Position numbers and translations under genes: made by a program. A DNA stretch of 6,191 bases from Chloroflexota bacterium (GTDB lineage: Bacteria; Chloroflexota; Anaerolineae; Anaerolineales; Anaerolineaceae), in the NCBI GenBank assembly GCA_019136175.1, contig JAGVUS010000016.1:1-6191 (forward strand), in the 5' to 3' direction. Positions 1-6,065 of the stretch are shown here, piece by piece. The notes under the pieces are model-generated. The model was not told the DNA's origin, did not search any database, and saw nothing but the letters and a program-made list of their open reading frames with translations. Position 1 is the first letter of the stretch; each line of letters starts with the position of its first letter.

Positions 1-565
1 TGAGGACAGCTGGACCACCGCCTTTTAAACCGGCTTCCTTTCGAGAATTTCCACCCTCAAGAAAACCTGGGCTGGTAATATATCCAACCTTTGAAGGAAA
101 ACGTCTCTTCTCGTGTTTCATCAGGATCACAACACGGTCTGCCATGCTGGCAATATCATTCGCTCCCCCGCTTCCAGGAAGCCGAATTTTTGGATGCTCA
201 TACTGGCCAATTGCGGTAGCATTCAAATTGCCAAATTGATCCACTTCCGCCCCACCTAAAAATCCCACATCCACAACCCCCCGCTGTAAAAGACCCAAAG
301 TCTTATACAGACTGCTGAATGTGGTCGTGCCAAACATGATCCTTGGATCAGCAACACTGACTGGTACTTCGACCGGGTTGGTATCCACAAGTCCCGACTC
401 ATAGATCATAACAGCGCGGGGTGCATGAACTTGCTTGGCAAGCGTTGCAGCCAGCATTGGCAAGCCAGTTCCAATAAGAGCCACCTCCCGATCCCGAATC
501 TGCTCGGATGCTACGCAAAGCATAATTTCATCGTAGGTAAAAGTTACAGGTTGTATTGTTTCCAT
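1..565 (-). CDS. CoA-transferase subunit B (glutaconate CoA-transferase GctB-like), second pair, 3'-truncated by window
   Basis: Read from ATG at 565, this gives 188 codons with no stop before the window edge; about 75 residues are probably missing, judging from the 265-residue paralogue at 1506-2303. It looks like the beta subunit of a class I CoA-transferase, which moves CoA between carboxylic acids through a glutamyl-CoA thioester. Seen: GTGLP near residues 32-36, HAP at 47-49, then YESG with Glu56 where the catalytic Glu of GctB-type beta subunits sits, DVGFLGGAEVDQFGN at about 115-130, and a glycine-rich SRKEAGLKGGGP near the edge. The start has AGGAG (573-577) seven bases upstream and lies 16 bp after the stop of subunit A2, its expected partner. 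It is the only beta subunit here with an intact catalytic Glu, so this pair is the better candidate for a true CoA-transferase. Acyl substrate unknown; probably cytoplasmic. Confidence 0.88.
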   Translation of the reverse strand, partial: METIQPVTFTYDEIMLCVASEQIRDREVALIGTGLPMLAATLAKQVHAPRAVMIYESGLVDTNPVEVPVSVADPRIMFGTTTFSSLYKTLGLLQRGVVDVGFLGGAEVDQFGNLNATAIGQYEHPKIRLPGSGGANDIASMADRVVILMKHEKRRFPSKVGYITSPGFLEGGNSRKEAGLKGGGPAVL

Positions 566-581
566 GTTTTTTCTCCTGTTC

Positions 582-1484
582 CTAATACCCCAACAGGGGA
601 TCAGCTCGCAATTGCATGATTTTTCGCAGCCCGCCTACTTGTTCCAGGTATTCGTAATGATCCTTGGGGGCATAAACATACTCATCCAGATAGCCCTTCC
701 AGGATTCTGGAGTTTTGGATGAGTTCGTGTAGGTGTACAGATGCTCCAAGTCATAATCGTAGTAACCATACGACGCCATCGGGTGTGCACTATATGGAAG
801 CACAACCAGCGTATCCACAAAAAACGACGGCAGTAGTGTCGCCGTGGGATTCGCTTGAATGACCGAACGGGGTACAATTTCCTCCACAATTGCAATGACC
901 CTTTTGGCAGCCCTGGCTTGTTCCTCAATACATATGGTGGGTCCCATCACCTGCAAATTACCATCCATATCCGCCCGCTGTGCCTGGATAATGGCAATAT
1001 CCGGTTTGGCAGCCGGGAGAAGAATAACTTCCTCACCAGAAAAAGGGCAATCCATCTTGACGTATTTTTTCCCCTCAGGAAGGTGATCCAGCAGGTCGGA
1101 ACCGCGCATGGAATGTACCGCGGTAAATGGAAGCCCCATCGCTCCAGCCAGGAACCGGGATGCCATGGAGAAGTGACTGTAATCCTCCACTTCCACTTTT
1201 CCCTGTTCCACAGCTTTGCAAAAATTGCGTGAACGCCCGGTAACAGCTTCAAACCCAAAGGATGCAAGGGTTACAGAACGGACACAGCCGCCACCAACCA
1301 GCAGGTCTGCAGCATATGCTTCCCCAACAGACAGAAGATTGATATCCTTCTTTCCTTGGCGAATCATTTCCCGCATCATCGCCATGGGTTGGAGAAATAC
1401 ACCAAAACCGCCAACAGTTACCACTGACCCATCCGGAATCCCGGCTGCAGCTTCTTCTATTGTAAGAATTCTGGAATTTAACAT
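582..1484 (-). CDS. CoA-transferase subunit A (GctA-like), second pair (A2)
   Basis: A 300-residue alpha subunit of the class I CoA-transferase family (glutaconate CoA-transferase subunit A type), expected to form a cytoplasmic hetero-oligomer with the B subunit just downstream. Seen: an N-terminal VTVGGFG glycine loop (about 23-28), DLLVGGGCVRSV (60-71), the family block VEVEDYSHFSMASRFLAGAMGLPF (97-120), DGNLQVMGP in the middle, and PYSAHP followed by a tyrosine-rich stretch and YLDEYVY near the C-terminus. It is clearly a paralogue of the gene at 2327-3211: the C-terminal PY.AHP, YLD.YV and EYLEQ.GGL-type motifs match in order. The ATG at 1484 has only a weak ribosome site (ACAGG) and follows the B1 stop by 21 bp, so translational coupling is possible. 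Substrate cannot be read from sequence. Confidence 0.9.
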   Translation of the reverse strand: MLNSRILTIEEAAAGIPDGSVVTVGGFGVFLQPMAMMREMIRQGKKDINLLSVGEAYAADLLVGGGCVRSVTLASFGFEAVTGRSRNFCKAVEQGKVEVEDYSHFSMASRFLAGAMGLPFTAVHSMRGSDLLDHLPEGKKYVKMDCPFSGEEVILLPAAKPDIAIIQAQRADMDGNLQVMGPTICIEEQARAAKRVIAIVEEIVPRSVIQANPTATLLPSFFVDTLVVLPYSAHPMASYGYYDYDLEHLYTYTNSSKTPESWKGYLDEYVYAPKDHYEYLEQVGGLRKIMQLRADPLLGY

Positions 1485-1505
1485 ACGAAAGCCTGTTGTC
1501 CCAAT

Positions 1506-2303
1506 TTAGTATTTTAGGAGAATGTTTTCTGGATCAATCTTGGTGCGGATCAATTCAATCTCCTCTTCGGTGGGAAGGATTGAAGTCGGAACATTCGGGG
1601 GAATAATCACAGGAAAACCCGTTTTTTCCTGGACCATATCAGGAGTGACACCAGGATGCAGGGTAAGCGCCTGCATACGGTGTCCTTCCCCATTGAAATC
1701 GAAGACACCAAGGTCGGTAAAGACGTAAACCGGTCCTCCGCCCGGAAGGTTGTATTCTTCACGCGATTTGCCATTTGCCTGCCAGCCAACGCCAGTAACG
1801 AAGTGGACATTTTCCACAAATGTACGGGCATTATGGTCGGTAATAACAAATGCCCTGCGCGCAAACGCCAGGTGTTCTGGAAGTGCCAGGCATCCAACCA
1901 GTCGTACTTTTGGTTTCTTATAATCTCCAATTACCGTAATGTTGATATTTCCGTACTGGTCAATTTGAGGACCGGAAACAAAGCCAACATCCACCTTCCC
2001 CTTGACAAACATATCCAGGTTATCATCTGCGCGCACACGAGCCATGGTGGGCCAGGTGGTAATGTGGTTTTCCGTGAATACCTTGGGAATATTCTCAAGA
2101 TCGGGGCTGATGATGGTTCCGATTTGAATGGTAAAATTGGGGGCGTGAGTTAATTGTGCCAGGCGGGCAGCCACAATGGGGAGCCCAACAGCAACTGTAA
2201 ACGCTCGACCACCTGTCCCAACGCCAATGAAACCCATTTCATCATCATGCAATTGTCGGGCAACATTTACCGCCATCAGTTCGTTCAAAGTATATTCAGT
2301 CAT
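1506..2303 (-). CDS. CoA-transferase-fold subunit B lacking the catalytic glutamate (IpdB-like), first pair (B1)
   Basis: A complete 265-residue beta-type subunit of the class I CoA-transferase fold. Seen: VGTGGRAFTVAVGLP (28-42), THAPNFTIQIGTI (52-64), GFVSGPQIDQYGNINIT in the middle, LPGGGP, GVFDFNGEGH, LHPGVTPDMVQ, and the C-terminal LPTEEEIELIRTKIDPENI. Aligned on HAP with the neighbouring B2 (YESG), Gly62 replaces the catalytic Glu, so the usual glutamyl-CoA intermediate cannot form at that position. Known of the family (recalled): mycobacterial IpdAB keeps the fold, lacks this beta-subunit Glu and hydrolytically opens a steroid ring of a CoA ester; the HPGVTP and LPT-IDP tail also resembles IpdB. 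Inference: this pair may be a C-C hydrolase rather than a CoA-transferase. There is also an insertion of about nine residues in the glycine loop relative to B2. Starts 23 bp after A1 with a moderate AAGGAA site. Confidence 0.87.
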   Translation of the reverse strand: MTEYTLNELMAVNVARQLHDDEMGFIGVGTGGRAFTVAVGLPIVAARLAQLTHAPNFTIQIGTIISPDLENIPKVFTENHITTWPTMARVRADDNLDMFVKGKVDVGFVSGPQIDQYGNINITVIGDYKKPKVRLVGCLALPEHLAFARRAFVITDHNARTFVENVHFVTGVGWQANGKSREEYNLPGGGPVYVFTDLGVFDFNGEGHRMQALTLHPGVTPDMVQEKTGFPVIIPPNVPTSILPTEEEIELIRTKIDPENILLKY

Positions 2304-2326
2304 ATCCGGGTTCCTTTTCCGAAAGC

Positions 2327-3211
2327 CTAGTGGCTAACTCTTAAAGATAATAAATGTGCCAATCCGGCAGCCTGTTCAAGATACTCAAAGTCATCTTTTG
2401 TTCCAAAAACATATTTATCGAGATACGCTTTGAACGTATCATCTGATTTGGCTGCTTCCATGTACTCTTCAAGATGTCTGGAATCGGGATCATAAATGCC
2501 ATCACATGTACCAGGATGCGCTCCGTACGGCATCTCAACAACTGCATTCACCCAGTTATGAGGAATATAGGTCATGGTGGGGTTGCTCATAACTGTCTTG
2601 GGGTCAATGAGTTGCTCGACGGAAAAAATGACATGATCAGCAGATTTCGCTATCACCGGATCAATATCATCCGTATTACGAACCATCGGCCACTGGATGT
2701 TTCCATGGACATCACCATAATATCCATGCAGAATCGCAACATCCGCCTTGGCGGCCGAAACCGCATATAACTGCTCTCCTGTAAATGGACAGGTAACTGG
2801 TTTGGCGTGCGTGGCATACTGCGCCATGCCCGTTCCCAATAACACCTTGGTTGGCAGGTAAGGCAATCCCATCCCCGCAGCCCTCAACCGTGCCAACATG
2901 GAAGTTTCACTAAAATCCTCGTATTCAATCCGGCCTTCCTGGACCGCCCGACGGACATTGGGGGCAAAACCCAGTGGACCCATTCCTACATAAGCCGCTT
3001 CCACCCTGCGGACGCAACCGGCACCGACCAGCAGATCCACATCAATCCCTGCAACCCACACATAAATCGTCAAGTCTTTTATTTCCTGGCGGATGATTTC
3101 CCTCACCAAACCCAATGGGTGGCGTCGAATGGTATTGCCGCCAATGGTCAAAGTAGATCCTGATTTGATCGCTTTGACTGCCTCTGTTGCTGAAATCACT
3201 TTATTTCGCAT
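2327..3211 (-). CDS. CoA-transferase-fold subunit A (GctA/IpdA-like), first pair (A1)
   Basis: A 294-residue alpha subunit of the class I CoA-transferase family. Seen: LTIGGNTIRRHP (21-32), DLLVGAGCVRRVEAAYVG (59-76), the block IEYEDFSETSMLARLRAAGMGLPYLP (95-120) holding the conserved acidic residues E96 and E98, GDVHGNIQWP, a DP..VMSNPT stretch, and PYGAHPG with YLDKYVFG and EYLEQAAGL near the end. Its partner should be the B subunit 23 bp downstream. Because that partner lacks the beta-subunit Glu, the acidic residues of this subunit become the likely catalytic ones, as I recall for Glu105 of IpdA (family knowledge; exact residue equivalence not verified). The ATG at 3211 is well supported by AGGAGG at 3220-3225, eight bases away, one of the strongest ribosome sites in the operon. 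Substrate unknown. Confidence 0.9.
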   Translation of the reverse strand: MRNKVISATEAVKAIKSGSTLTIGGNTIRRHPLGLVREIIRQEIKDLTIYVWVAGIDVDLLVGAGCVRRVEAAYVGMGPLGFAPNVRRAVQEGRIEYEDFSETSMLARLRAAGMGLPYLPTKVLLGTGMAQYATHAKPVTCPFTGEQLYAVSAAKADVAILHGYYGDVHGNIQWPMVRNTDDIDPVIAKSADHVIFSVEQLIDPKTVMSNPTMTYIPHNWVNAVVEMPYGAHPGTCDGIYDPDSRHLEEYMEAAKSDDTFKAYLDKYVFGTKDDFEYLEQAAGLAHLLSLRVSH

Positions 3212-3219
3212 TGAGATCT

Positions 3220-3225
3220 CCTCCT
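3220..3225 (-). promoter_or_regulatory. Ribosome binding site of CoA-transferase subunit A1
   Basis: On the minus strand this reads AGGAGG, eight bases before the ATG at 3211. It sits in the 23-bp gap after the isomerase stop and gives independent, probably strong initiation at the first CoA-transferase gene. Confidence 0.8.
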
Positions 3226-3234
3226 GATTGTTAT

Positions 3235-4083
3235 TTAGTATTTGGAAAGAAGTTGCTGTAGCCCCACCAGGCTTTCATAAGCTGCGCGGTCCGGGTCGGA
3301 ACCAAACATTTCAGCAGATAAATAACCGTGGTAGCCCACCTGGCGCAAAGATCGAATAAAGCCCATCCAATTGAAATCTCCTTTTCCAGGGGGGCGGCGG
3401 CTCATTGACCGTCCATCTGAATCTTCCACATGAACATGAACAAGATACTCGCCCGCCTCCAGAACCGTATCAATTGGACTTTCTTTTTCCATCGCCATAT
3501 GCGCTGTGTCCAACATGAGTTTTACAACCGGGCTCTCCACCTGCTGAATCATTTCCAATGCCTGTTGCGTTGTATTCACCAAGTTCACCATTGCTTTGGT
3601 GATGGGTTCCAGGGCAAGGATAACGCCAGTATCTTCGGCTGCTTTGGAAATCCGGGAAATTCCCTGGCGGCTCCACTCCCATGCCTGCGAGTAAGCAGTA
3701 CCATACATCCGCCACCCTGGAACAACAACAACAACCGGACAGGATAAATCAGCAGCCAGCTTAATGCATTCGGTATAGTATTCCGCAGCATCATTGCGTT
3801 CCTGCGGTATTGTGCTTGCCAGGTTGTAATTGTGGCTGATTGGACAAATGGCTGCCACAACCATGTTCAGGTCCTGGAGGAGTGCCTGAACAGTTTTGCG
3901 TTCTTCCAGGTTAAGATCCCAAGGCCAGGCATGAGGACGGGCAGCCCCCAACTCCACCGCCGGGTAACCGATGGCAGACAGGCGCCGTAAAGTTTCCTCC
4001 AATGGATAACAAGGCGCCCATGTCACAAAGGAGCCATACGCAAAAGAGTGGAAACAGGGTTGAATTGGAGAAGGTGTATCCAT
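3235..4083 (-). CDS. Xylose-isomerase-like TIM-barrel sugar (phosphate) isomerase/epimerase
   Basis: A 282-residue single-domain TIM barrel of the AP-endonuclease-2/xylose-isomerase-like family (ketose 3-epimerases, hydroxypyruvate isomerases, inosose dehydratases). Metal and catalytic candidates occur in family order: Glu159 (LALEP), Asp192 (LMLDTAH), His218 (VHVHVED) and Glu258 (LSAEM). A later RRPPGKGDFNW stretch resembles the RxxPGxG loop of D-tagatose/psicose 3-epimerases. The N-terminus shows the usual first strand and IGYPAVELG helix-strand. Reaction inferred: metal-dependent isomerisation or epimerisation of a ketose or ketose-like compound in the cytoplasm; exact substrate unknown. 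Start choice is unclear: ATG at 4083 is listed, while TTG at 4095 would add MKQP and overlap the upstream TGA. Neither has a good ribosome site, so coupling to the transketolase gene is likely. An inosose dehydratase (IolE-like) role is the main alternative. Confidence 0.85.
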   Translation of the reverse strand: MDTPSPIQPCFHSFAYGSFVTWAPCYPLEETLRRLSAIGYPAVELGAARPHAWPWDLNLEERKTVQALLQDLNMVVAAICPISHNYNLASTIPQERNDAAEYYTECIKLAADLSCPVVVVVPGWRMYGTAYSQAWEWSRQGISRISKAAEDTGVILALEPITKAMVNLVNTTQQALEMIQQVESPVVKLMLDTAHMAMEKESPIDTVLEAGEYLVHVHVEDSDGRSMSRRPPGKGDFNWMGFIRSLRQVGYHGYLSAEMFGSDPDRAAYESLVGLQQLLSKY

Positions 4084-4091
4084 CGGCTGTT

Positions 4092-5036
4092 TCAAGTAGA
4101 TCTTTTTTCTAGTAATGTCTTTGCCGCTGCAGCAACATGCCTGGCAGTCAAGCCATATTTTTCCAATAACGGTGCATTGGAAGCAGATTCGCCAAACGTA
4201 TCGCGCAATCCAATCCGTTTCATTGGAACAGGATATTCTTCGCCCAGTACTTCTGCAACCGCCCCCCCCAAGCCGCCAAGTATGGAATGGTCTTCCGCTG
4301 TGACCACCAGCCCGGTGGCAGCTGCCGCATTCACAATTGCTTCCACATCCAATGGTTTCAGTGTTGGGACGTGCAGCACAAAGGCGGAAATTCCATCAGC
4401 AGCCAGGAGGTTGGCTGCATCCAAGCAGCGTTGGGTTTGTTCGCCGGTCCCAATCAGGGTAATATCCTTACCTTCCCGGAGAGTGACTGCTTTGCCAATC
4501 TGGAATTGATAGGAGTCGCCCATGATAACAGGCATCGGATCACGGGTCAGCCGCAGATAAACGGGACCATCATATTCAACCATGGCATGCATTGCCTGGC
4601 GGACTTCCACTCCATCAATGGGAGCAATACTTACCACATTGGGCATCGCCCGAAACACGGTCAAATCTTCCACAGACTGGTGGGTTTTTCCTGTTTTCCC
4701 CGTCAGAATTCCGCTATAAGCGCCAATAAATTTAACATTCAACCCGGGCTGTGCAATAACAATTCGGATTTGATCCAGCGCCCGCTTTGCAGTAAAGCAC
4801 GCAAATGTACTCACAAAGGGGATCAGTCCAACCGATGCCATTCCGGCAGCCACCCCAAACATATTTTGTTCAGCAATACCCATCATGAAAAAACGGTCGG
4901 GATGGGCTTTGAATAACATGTCAGTTCTTGTGGAGGTGGCAAGATCGCCATCCAGGCAGACAACCCGGGAGTCCTGGCTGGCAAGTTCCACCAATGTCTC
5001 TCCAAATACAACTCGTTGAGATAGTTCTTGCGCCAT
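4092..5036 (-). CDS. Transketolase, C-terminal subunit (pyrimidine-binding and C-terminal domains)
   Basis: A 314-residue C-terminal half of a split transketolase, which needs the N-terminal subunit encoded just upstream. Seen: DGDLATSTRT (29-38), GIAEQNM with Glu56 as the Glu that activates the ThDP aminopyrimidine ring, RALDQIR (85-91), THQSVED with His119 in the substrate channel, YLRLTRDPMP (160-169) with Arg165 where a phosphate-binding Arg is expected, and a C-terminal transketolase domain (TGLVVTAEDH, GLGGAVAEVL). Odd: the usual D-G-P-T-H-Q signature reads T-G-K-T-H-Q, so the acceptor-recognising Asp (yeast Asp477) is Thr115. This suggests an atypical acceptor or a specialised subfamily. 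The start is ATG at 5036: AAAGGA (5043-5048) lies six bases before it, whereas the upstream TTG at 5042 would abut that site. It follows the N subunit by 15 bp. Confidence 0.93.
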   Translation of the reverse strand: MAQELSQRVVFGETLVELASQDSRVVCLDGDLATSTRTDMLFKAHPDRFFMMGIAEQNMFGVAAGMASVGLIPFVSTFACFTAKRALDQIRIVIAQPGLNVKFIGAYSGILTGKTGKTHQSVEDLTVFRAMPNVVSIAPIDGVEVRQAMHAMVEYDGPVYLRLTRDPMPVIMGDSYQFQIGKAVTLREGKDITLIGTGEQTQRCLDAANLLAADGISAFVLHVPTLKPLDVEAIVNAAAATGLVVTAEDHSILGGLGGAVAEVLGEEYPVPMKRIGLRDTFGESASNAPLLEKYGLTARHVAAAAKTLLEKRST

Positions 5037-5042
5037 TTCCAA

Positions 5043-5048
5043 TCCTTT
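5043..5048 (-). promoter_or_regulatory. Ribosome binding site that fixes the transketolase C-subunit start
   Basis: The minus strand reads AAAGGA, six bases before ATG at 5036. The in-frame TTG at 5042 would directly touch this site with no spacer, so ATG 5036 is preferred. Confidence 0.65.
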
Positions 5049-5051
5049 CCC

Positions 5052-5897
5052 TTACCCCTCTCGTCTGACCAGTTCAGCCAGAGCAAGTGTCAGTTCTTCG
5101 TCATTGGGCACCTTGGCATGCCATTGATATTTTCCTTCAGCAAATGACACGCCTTTGCCCTTCACGGTATGGGCAATGATGATGGTAGGCTTTCCCTTGA
5201 CCATCTTGGCTTGATCAAAAGCATTTAAAATGGCGTTGAAATCGTGCCCATCGATTTCGATGACATGCCAGCCAAAAGCGGCAAACTTTTCCTCCGGGTG
5301 ATCGATGGGGAGCAGAGGTTCGGGATATTGCCAGCCAAATTGTTGGACCTTGTTGTAATCCAAAATTGCAACCAGGTTATCCAATTGATAGCGGCTGGCA
5401 ATGAATGCAGCCTCCCAAATTTGACCTTCCTGGGATTCGCCATCTCCAATCATGACATAGGTGCGAAACGACTTGCCAAGCACCCGGGCACCCAGCGCCA
5501 TTCCAATACCAGCCGATAGCCCCTGCCCCAAGGAACCGCTCGACATATCCACACCGGGAGTTTGTTTCATATCGGGATGCCCCTGCATGCGGGAATCAAT
5601 CGCATCAAAAGTCATCAATTCCTCCACGGGGAAATACCCTCTTTCTGCCAGGACAGCATACAAGGCAATGGCAGAATGTCCCTTGGAGAGAATAAAACGA
5701 TCCCGGTCTTCCCATTGTGGGTGGACCGGGTCAATGTTTAACTCACGAAAATAGAGGGCGACAAGGAGTTCCACTGCAGAAAGCGGACCCCCAAAATGTC
5801 CACCCTTGGCATGGTGAATCGCCTGAACTATATCAATGCGAACACTCCGAGCAATTTCGATTAATTGCGGTATGCCGGGAATTGATGGATCGTTCAT
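5052..5897 (-). CDS. Transketolase, N-terminal subunit (ThDP pyrophosphate-binding domain)
   Basis: A 281-residue N-terminal half of a split transketolase, first gene of the operon. With the next gene it should form the ThDP- and Mg-dependent enzyme that moves a two-carbon ketol unit between sugars. Seen: GGHFGGPLSAVELL (32-45) with His34, SKGH (71-74) with His74, GHPD (106-109) with His107, SSGSLGQGLS (119-128), and the ThDP/metal motif from GDG (151-153) to Asn182 with the ES.EGQIWEA block between. The end carries HTVKGKGVSF, then WHAKVPNDEE. All usual catalytic histidines are present, so it should be active. Compared with the common GHPGG loop it has Phe35 in place of Pro, a mild specialisation hint. 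ATG 5897 is chosen over in-frame TTG 5900 because AAGGAG leaves seven bases to the ATG but only four to the TTG. Ordinary pentose-phosphate activity remains possible; its company suggests a dedicated catabolic role. Confidence 0.93.
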   Translation of the reverse strand: MNDPSIPGIPQLIEIARSVRIDIVQAIHHAKGGHFGGPLSAVELLVALYFRELNIDPVHPQWEDRDRFILSKGHSAIALYAVLAERGYFPVEELMTFDAIDSRMQGHPDMKQTPGVDMSSGSLGQGLSAGIGMALGARVLGKSFRTYVMIGDGESQEGQIWEAAFIASRYQLDNLVAILDYNKVQQFGWQYPEPLLPIDHPEEKFAAFGWHVIEIDGHDFNAILNAFDQAKMVKGKPTIIIAHTVKGKGVSFAEGKYQWHAKVPNDEELTLALAELVRREG

Positions 5898-5904
5898 CAA
5901 TGAT

Positions 5905-5910
5905 CTCCTT
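5905..5910 (-). promoter_or_regulatory. Ribosome binding site of the transketolase N subunit
   Basis: The minus strand reads AAGGAG, seven bases before ATG 5897. It supports ATG rather than the in-frame TTG three bases further upstream. Confidence 0.75.
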
Positions 5911-5941
5911 TCTGTGATGAAGGTTGCCGGGTCATCATAGG

Positions 5942-5977
5942 TTTACCAAAAATCTACACGTGTAGATTTTTGGTAAA
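5942..5977. promoter_or_regulatory. Perfect 36-bp palindrome, probable regulator operator in the operon leader
   Basis: Two 18-base arms are exact reverse complements with no loop, centred on CACGTG between 5959 and 5960; the inner part reads TCTACACGTGTAGA. The AT-rich outer arms (ACCAAAAA / TTTTTGGT) extend it beyond most operators. The same TCTACACGTGT core recurs at 6053-6063 inside the operon promoter, so a shared DNA-binding protein is likely. A dyad with a central CG suits LacI-family repressors, but another family is possible and no regulator gene is in the window. It lies about 70 bases downstream of the inferred transcription start and 45 bases before the first gene. In RNA it could form a long hairpin. 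No T-run follows it on either strand, so it is not an intrinsic terminator. Confidence 0.8.
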
Positions 5978-5981
5978 AATA

Positions 5982-6001
5982 AAAGAACCTTCTTGTTCTT
6001 T
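5982..6001 (-). other. Weak hairpin followed by T-rich stretch in the leader
   Basis: On the minus strand, a 7-base arm AAAGAAC, a 6-base loop and GTTCTTT are followed by TATTTTT just before the 36-bp palindrome. The stem has only two G-C pairs, so as a terminator or attenuator it would be weak. It may be chance in an AT-rich leader. Confidence 0.25.
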
Positions 6002-6036
6002 GTTCAATTAATGTGCGGGGAAAGTTGGACTTCAAT

Positions 6037-6065
6037 ATAATACACGAATTGTCTACACGTGTCAA
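6037..6065 (-). promoter_or_regulatory. Sigma-70-type promoter of the leftward catabolic operon
   Basis: On the minus strand, TTGACA (6060-6065) is followed by a 17-base spacer and TATTAT (6037-6042): a perfect -35 box, ideal spacing and five of six -10 matches. Transcription would start near 6030, leaving a leader of about 130 bases that contains the 36-bp palindrome. An operator-like core overlaps the -35 box and spacer, so a bound protein should block RNA polymerase. This implies a strong promoter that is repressed unless inducer is present. Confidence 0.75.

Noticed and set aside
425..619. Short rightward open frame (64 codons) across the A2/B2 junction
   Set aside because: The leftward B2 reading has GTGLP, YESG and DQFGN motifs and a good ribosome site, so this frame is its complement.
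1656..2153. Rightward open frame (165 codons) opposite CoA-transferase subunit B1
   Set aside because: Antisense to a conserved gene, no start signals, no recognisable motif; overlap explained by codon composition of the real gene.
582..3211. Naming the pairs gctA/gctB or ipdA/ipdB
   Set aside because: Family membership is clear but substrates are not, and the catalytic residue differs between the pairs, so symbols would overstate the evidence.
4287..4916. Long rightward open frame (209 codons) opposite the transketolase C subunit
   Set aside because: It lies wholly antisense to a gene with full family motifs, has no ribosome site or recognisable domain, and is rich in His, Cys and Asn, as expected of a shadow frame.
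5942..5977. The palindrome as an intrinsic terminator
   Set aside because: No T-run follows the stem on either strand, the stem is AT-rich, and it sits between a promoter and its first gene; the operator reading fits better.
6036..6041. TATAAT read rightward as a promoter -10 box
   Set aside because: No acceptable -35 box about 17 bases upstream on the plus strand; the same bases form the leftward TATTAT box with a perfect TTGACA.
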